Made by a program: the position numbers and the translations under genes | Shown here: positions 63,516-64,000 of the stretch, piece after piece | How positions within the stretch are numbered: position 1 is the first letter of the stretch | Layout of the letters: each line of letters begins with the position of its first letter | The notes under the pieces: generated by a model | What the model saw: the letters and a program-made list of their open reading frames with translations, nothing else | Told to the model about the DNA's origin: nothing | Database searches by the model: none | Source: Torreya grandis | Lineage: Eukaryota; Streptophyta; Pinopsida; Cupressales; Taxaceae | Direction: 5' to 3' | DNA: 64,000 nucleotides | Assembly: GCA_037957365.1 (NCBI GenBank) | Contig: JARHVA010003635.1 | Coordinates: 180,001 to 244,000 of the forward strand

Positions 63516-64000
63516 TCCCCCAGTGGGGTGTACTACCTAGGAAGAAGGTGCACCAATGGTTCTTGAGTTGGTGAGCTAAATGGTAGATTTGATGAGGTTT
63601 GGTAGTTTGATGGATTTGATAGGTTTTATGAGATGGGTTGGTTTGGTGAGTTTGATAGGTTTGATAAGTTAGGTAGTTTTGGGTTGGATTTACTAATGTT
63701 AATAGGTTGGACAAGGCTAACAAGGTTGATAAGGTGGTTGGTTTGATAAAGTTGATAGGTTAGGTAGGGTGGGTTGGTTTGATTGGTTTGTTTGGATCAA
63801 TATATTGGCATGCTAGTTATTTTTTAGATTAATAGGCTAATAGATCGATTGATAGGTTGGGTTGATAGGTTGGTGGGTTGAGGTAATTGATATGAGGGTT
63901 GGGCTAGATGGCCCAAGTTTTGACAAGGTTAGGGTGATGGATGTGGTAAATGTTGATAGGTCATTTTTTGAGTAAGGTAATGGTTAAAGGGTTGTTGATA
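63516..64000 (-). other. Low-complexity gag-side sequence of E
   Basis: This is a mix of GATAGGTT and GGTTTGATA words on the + strand. The minus frame 63496-63723 reads as Tyr/Gln/Thr/His repeats (LTYQTYQTHQTNPSHKTYQI) and overlaps the start of the knuckle ORF by 20 bp. It may be a repeat-expanded part of gag. The element continues past the window. Confidence 0.45.

Larger units (their letters stand above)
57921..64000 (-). mobile_element. Ty3/gypsy-like element E, 3' part, runs off window
   Basis: On the minus strand a clean polypurine tract is followed directly by TGTAGACACTCG, a typical LTR start, at 58867. The interior, right of 58882, contains a gag zinc-knuckle ORF (63279-63515) but mostly long C/A-rich (minus) low-complexity sequence. 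The 5' LTR and most of gag are beyond the right edge. No RT or integrase was seen in the 4.4 kb between knuckle and polypurine tract, so E looks non-autonomous. The left end of the 3' LTR is not located; 57921 is a minimum guess. Confidence 0.62.

Overview
The window looks like intergenic plant nuclear DNA. It is very AT-rich, CpG is rare by eye, and almost every recognisable sequence is an old, mutated LTR retrotransposon. I found no intact host gene, tRNA, rRNA, CRISPR array or bacterial-type gene. The retroelement proteins (gag, retropepsin, RT, RNase H, integrase of plant Ty3/gypsy type, including chromovirus and Tat-like forms), together with large nested elements and strong AT drift, suggest a large seed-plant genome, possibly a gymnosperm. 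The species cannot be fixed from this sequence alone.

Layout, left to right. (1) 403-6552 is a non-autonomous (LARD-like) element on the + strand: two ~2.2 kb LTRs around 1.8 kb holding a broken Glu/Lys-rich coding remnant. (2) About 7244-9236 is a + strand gypsy gag-protease remnant (element A). (3) It is interrupted by a chromovirus on the minus strand (element B, 9237-15512) with ~0.78 kb LTRs, an iMet primer-binding site, gag, RT, RNase H, integrase and a possible chromodomain. (4) 15755-34314 is a minus-strand gypsy element (C) with 1.1 kb LTRs. It carries gag/protease-like remnants and a 718 bp tandem duplication. A second LARD-like element (25701-31487, minus) is nested inside it. (5) 34315-35890 is spacer with a short degenerate tandem repeat. 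(6) 35891-53767 is a large minus-strand Tat-like gypsy element (D) with recognisable gag, protease, an extra RNase H, RT, RNase H and integrase. It is flanked by repeats of at least 4 kb that themselves carry a conserved but decayed coding region. (7) 53768-56359 is an LTR-like block ending at an iMet primer-binding site (+). (8) From about 57.9 kb to the right edge is the 3' part of another minus-strand gypsy element (E). It has a clear polypurine tract/LTR junction, a long G/T-rich (minus: C/A-rich) low-complexity interior, an exact 36 bp x 10 minisatellite and a gag zinc-knuckle ORF.

None of the retroelement genes is open over its full length, so nothing here is likely to be autonomously active. 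The most unusual item is the coding region inside the terminal repeats of element D. After that come element E, where repeats replace recognisable pol, and the pair of LARD-like elements with coiled-coil-like reading frames. Coordinates of decayed coding segments are approximate, because I translated them by eye across frameshifts and stops.
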